Program-made: the position numbers and the translations under genes | In this document: piece by piece, positions 10,939 to 12,350 of the stretch | Layout of the letters: every line of letters begins with the position of its first letter | Numbering within the stretch: the stretch's first letter is position 1 | Origin: an uncultured Eubacteriales bacterium | GTDB lineage: Bacteria > Bacillota_A > Clostridia > Oscillospirales > Oscillospiraceae | Assembly (NCBI GenBank): GCA_949742895.1 | Contig: CATJRT010000224.1 | Span: 1 to 12,350, forward strand | Reading direction: 5' to 3' | Length of the DNA: 12,350 nt | The notes under the pieces: model-generated | Databases searched by the model: none | Told to the model about the DNA's origin: nothing | What the model saw: the letters and a program-made list of their open reading frames with translations, nothing else

Positions 10939-12350
10939 GTGGACAGTGTGGCGACATATACGGGGCCCCTGCAAAGCCGCCCTTCAGGCTTTGTGGGGAG
11001 AGGAGAAGCAGGGGAGCGGGTGGAGCTTTCGCCGCAGGCGGAGGCGGAACAGAGCGGACTTTGCTTCGACGAGGGCGCCGGGCGGTTCGTCTGCGATTTC
11101 GTGGAGCGCCTGCCCACCACGGACACGGGGAAGCCCTTCGCCCTCCACTCCTGGCAGCGGGACGCCATCATGGAGTTCTATTCCACGCTGGAGCAGGCGG
11201 GCGAAGGCCCACCCGTCCGGAAATACCAGTACCTGTACCTGGAGATACCCAAGAAAAACGGCAAGTCGGAGCTGGCCGCAGCCCTGGGGCTGTACCACCT
11301 GTTTGCCGACGGGGAGACCTCCGCCGAGGTGTACCTGTGCGCGGCGGACCGGGAGAACGCAGGCATCGTGTTCCAGGCCGCTGTGTTCATGCTGGAGTCC
11401 GCACCCTGGACGGCAAAGATGGTCGCACGGGGCGAGCTGGGCGTCACCCGCTCCCGCAGACGCATCGAGTTTTACCGCTTCCGGCGGGCGGAGAACGGAC
11501 GCACGGACCGGGTGCTGGCCGGGCGGCTCCAGGTGCTGTCCGCCGAGGCGTATTCCAAGCACGGCTACCGCCCCTCCTGCGTGGTTTTTGACGAGCTCCA
11601 CGCCCAGCCCAACCGGGACCTGTGGGACGTGATGACCTTCGGGGCGGGCTCCGGACGGCGCCAGCCGGTTTGGATCGTGCTGACCACCGCGGGGAACGAC
11701 CCCGACCGGCGGAGCATCGGCTGGGAGGTCCATGAGAAGGCGGCGGCAATCCGGGACGCCCGGCAGCTCCGGGCCATCCTGGCCCAGGGCGGCGACCCCA
11801 GGCAGGCGCCCGGCCTGCGCCACGTGGAGGACGGGGAGCTGGGGCAGGCCCAGGCCGCGCTGCTGGCGCGGGATATGCCCAACTGGCTGCCGGTGCTGTA
11901 CGGCCTCACGGCGCTGTACGGGGACGACCCGGACGAGCTGGCAAAGCTGGACATCTGGGACGAGGCGCTGTGGTACCAGTGCAATCCCTCCCTGGGCAGC
12001 TCCCACCTGACCCTGCGCACCCTGCGGCTGGAGGCCCGCGAGGCGAAGGGGAGCGAGGCGGGGGAACGGCTGTTCCGCTGGCTGCGCCTGAACCAGTGGA
12101 TCGCGGTGAAGTCGGTGGGCTGGCTGCCGCTGACGCTGTACGACAAGACCCAGTGGGGGCCGTCGGCCAAGGCCGAGCGGGAGGCGTGGGTCCGGGAAAG
12201 GCTGGCGGGCAAGACCTGCTACGGCGGGCTGGACCTGTCCATGACCACCGACCTGACAGCCCTGGCGCTGCTGTTCCCGCCCCAGGAGGGGCTGGATACG
12301 TGGGTGGCGCTGTTCCGGGCCTGGCGGCCCCGGGACACCGTCCTGGAGGC
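10939..12350 (+). CDS. terL: Phage terminase large subunit, partial (C-terminus beyond right edge)
   Basis: First 470 codons of the packaging ATPase-nuclease. Residues 46-125 include the adenine-binding lead-in FALHSWQRDAIMEF (67-80) and the Walker A variant LEIPKKNGKSELAA (101-114, K109). Walker B is CVVFDELHAQ (214-223, D218/E219) and the coupling motif is WIVLTTAGN (245-253). NPSLGSS (349-355) is typical of the Terminase_1 group. The first nuclease aspartate is in YGGLDLSMTTDLTAL (428-442, D432 and D438); the rest of the nuclease is cut off. The start is a GTG with GGCGGAGG 8 nt upstream, 4 bp after the small-subunit stop. Residues 19-45, between the start and the conserved fold, are encoded by the repeat shared with 8606-8681. 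Confidence 0.95.
   Translation, partial: MDSVATYTGPLQSRPSGFVGRGEAGERVELSPQAEAEQSGLCFDEGAGRFVCDFVERLPTTDTGKPFALHSWQRDAIMEFYSTLEQAGEGPPVRKYQYLYLEIPKKNGKSELAAALGLYHLFADGETSAEVYLCAADRENAGIVFQAAVFMLESAPWTAKMVARGELGVTRSRRRIEFYRFRRAENGRTDRVLAGRLQVLSAEAYSKHGYRPSCVVFDELHAQPNRDLWDVMTFGAGSGRRQPVWIVLTTAGNDPDRRSIGWEVHEKAAAIRDARQLRAILAQGGDPRQAPGLRHVEDGELGQAQAALLARDMPNWLPVLYGLTALYGDDPDELAKLDIWDEALWYQCNPSLGSSHLTLRTLRLEAREAKGSEAGERLFRWLRLNQWIAVKSVGWLPLTLYDKTQWGPSAKAEREAWVRERLAGKTCYGGLDLSMTTDLTALALLFPPQEGLDTWVALFRAWRPRDTVLE
10995..11071 (+). repeat. Diverged ~76-nt repeat, copy 2 (inside terL)
   Basis: Partner of 8606-8681: end blocks match 15 of 16 and 13 of 13 bases. It is read as codons 19-45 of the large terminase. 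Both copies, read in the frame of the gene they precede or enter, would give GLCFD. Confidence 0.5.

Noticed and set aside
6020..12006. Long minus-strand frames (6020-7684, 6963-8519, 9464-10717, 10065-11171, 10984-12006)
   Set aside because: All lie opposite well-supported plus-strand phage genes in GC-rich DNA, where stop codons are rare. None shows a domain or ribosome binding site.

Overview
The window looks like the left end of an integrated tailed-phage genome (prophage) in a GC-rich Firmicute. A gut Oscillospiraceae-type clostridium is my best guess. The reasons are very GC-rich coding DNA, strong AGGAGG-type ribosome binding sites, several TTG/GTG starts, and phage gene families typical of clostridia. 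The species cannot be named from the sequence. No tRNA, rRNA, CRISPR array or insertion sequence was seen.

Left flank (1-2444, minus strand): one long open gene for a cytosolic Sel1-repeat protein, at least 710 residues and running off the left edge. It is probably a host gene next to the insertion point. It has a good sigma-A-type promoter (2416-2444) and a ~277-nt leader. The leader holds two tandem related RNA-like units, then an intrinsic terminator that can compete with an alternative pairing. This is the layout of a tandem-aptamer riboswitch or attenuator, and I do not recognise the family.

Lysogeny and stability module (2522-5812): a tyrosine integrase (minus); a compact type I toxin-antitoxin locus (27-residue membrane peptide, antisense RNA from the opposite strand, a 5' UTR able to hide or expose the toxin ribosome binding site); an ImmA/IrrE metalloprotease with its own promoter (plus); a cI/ImmR-like repressor converging on and overlapping it (minus); a control region with two inverted operator-like boxes; and a Cro-like regulator (plus).

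Early replication module (5937-9724, plus): an excisionase-like HTH protein, a helicase-loader/replisome organiser, a DnaB-family helicase, a 245-bp repeat-bearing gap that is a candidate origin, an HUH-type Rep protein and a small four-cysteine protein.

Packaging module (9794-12350, plus): an HNH endonuclease, a 268-bp hairpin-rich gap (possible cos/pac or late control region), a P27-type small terminase and the first 470 codons of a large terminase, cut by the right edge. A diverged ~76-nt repeat links the pre-Rep gap (8606-8681) with the start of the large terminase gene (10995-11071).

Inferred logic: the repressor holds the Cro/replication promoter off, ImmA probably relieves repression on induction, integrase and the HTH protein excise the genome, and loader, helicase and Rep copy it before HNH and terminase package it. 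The toxin-antitoxin pair would favour retention in the lysogen. The Sel1 leader RNA and the toxin-antitoxin RNA are the parts that most deserve follow-up.
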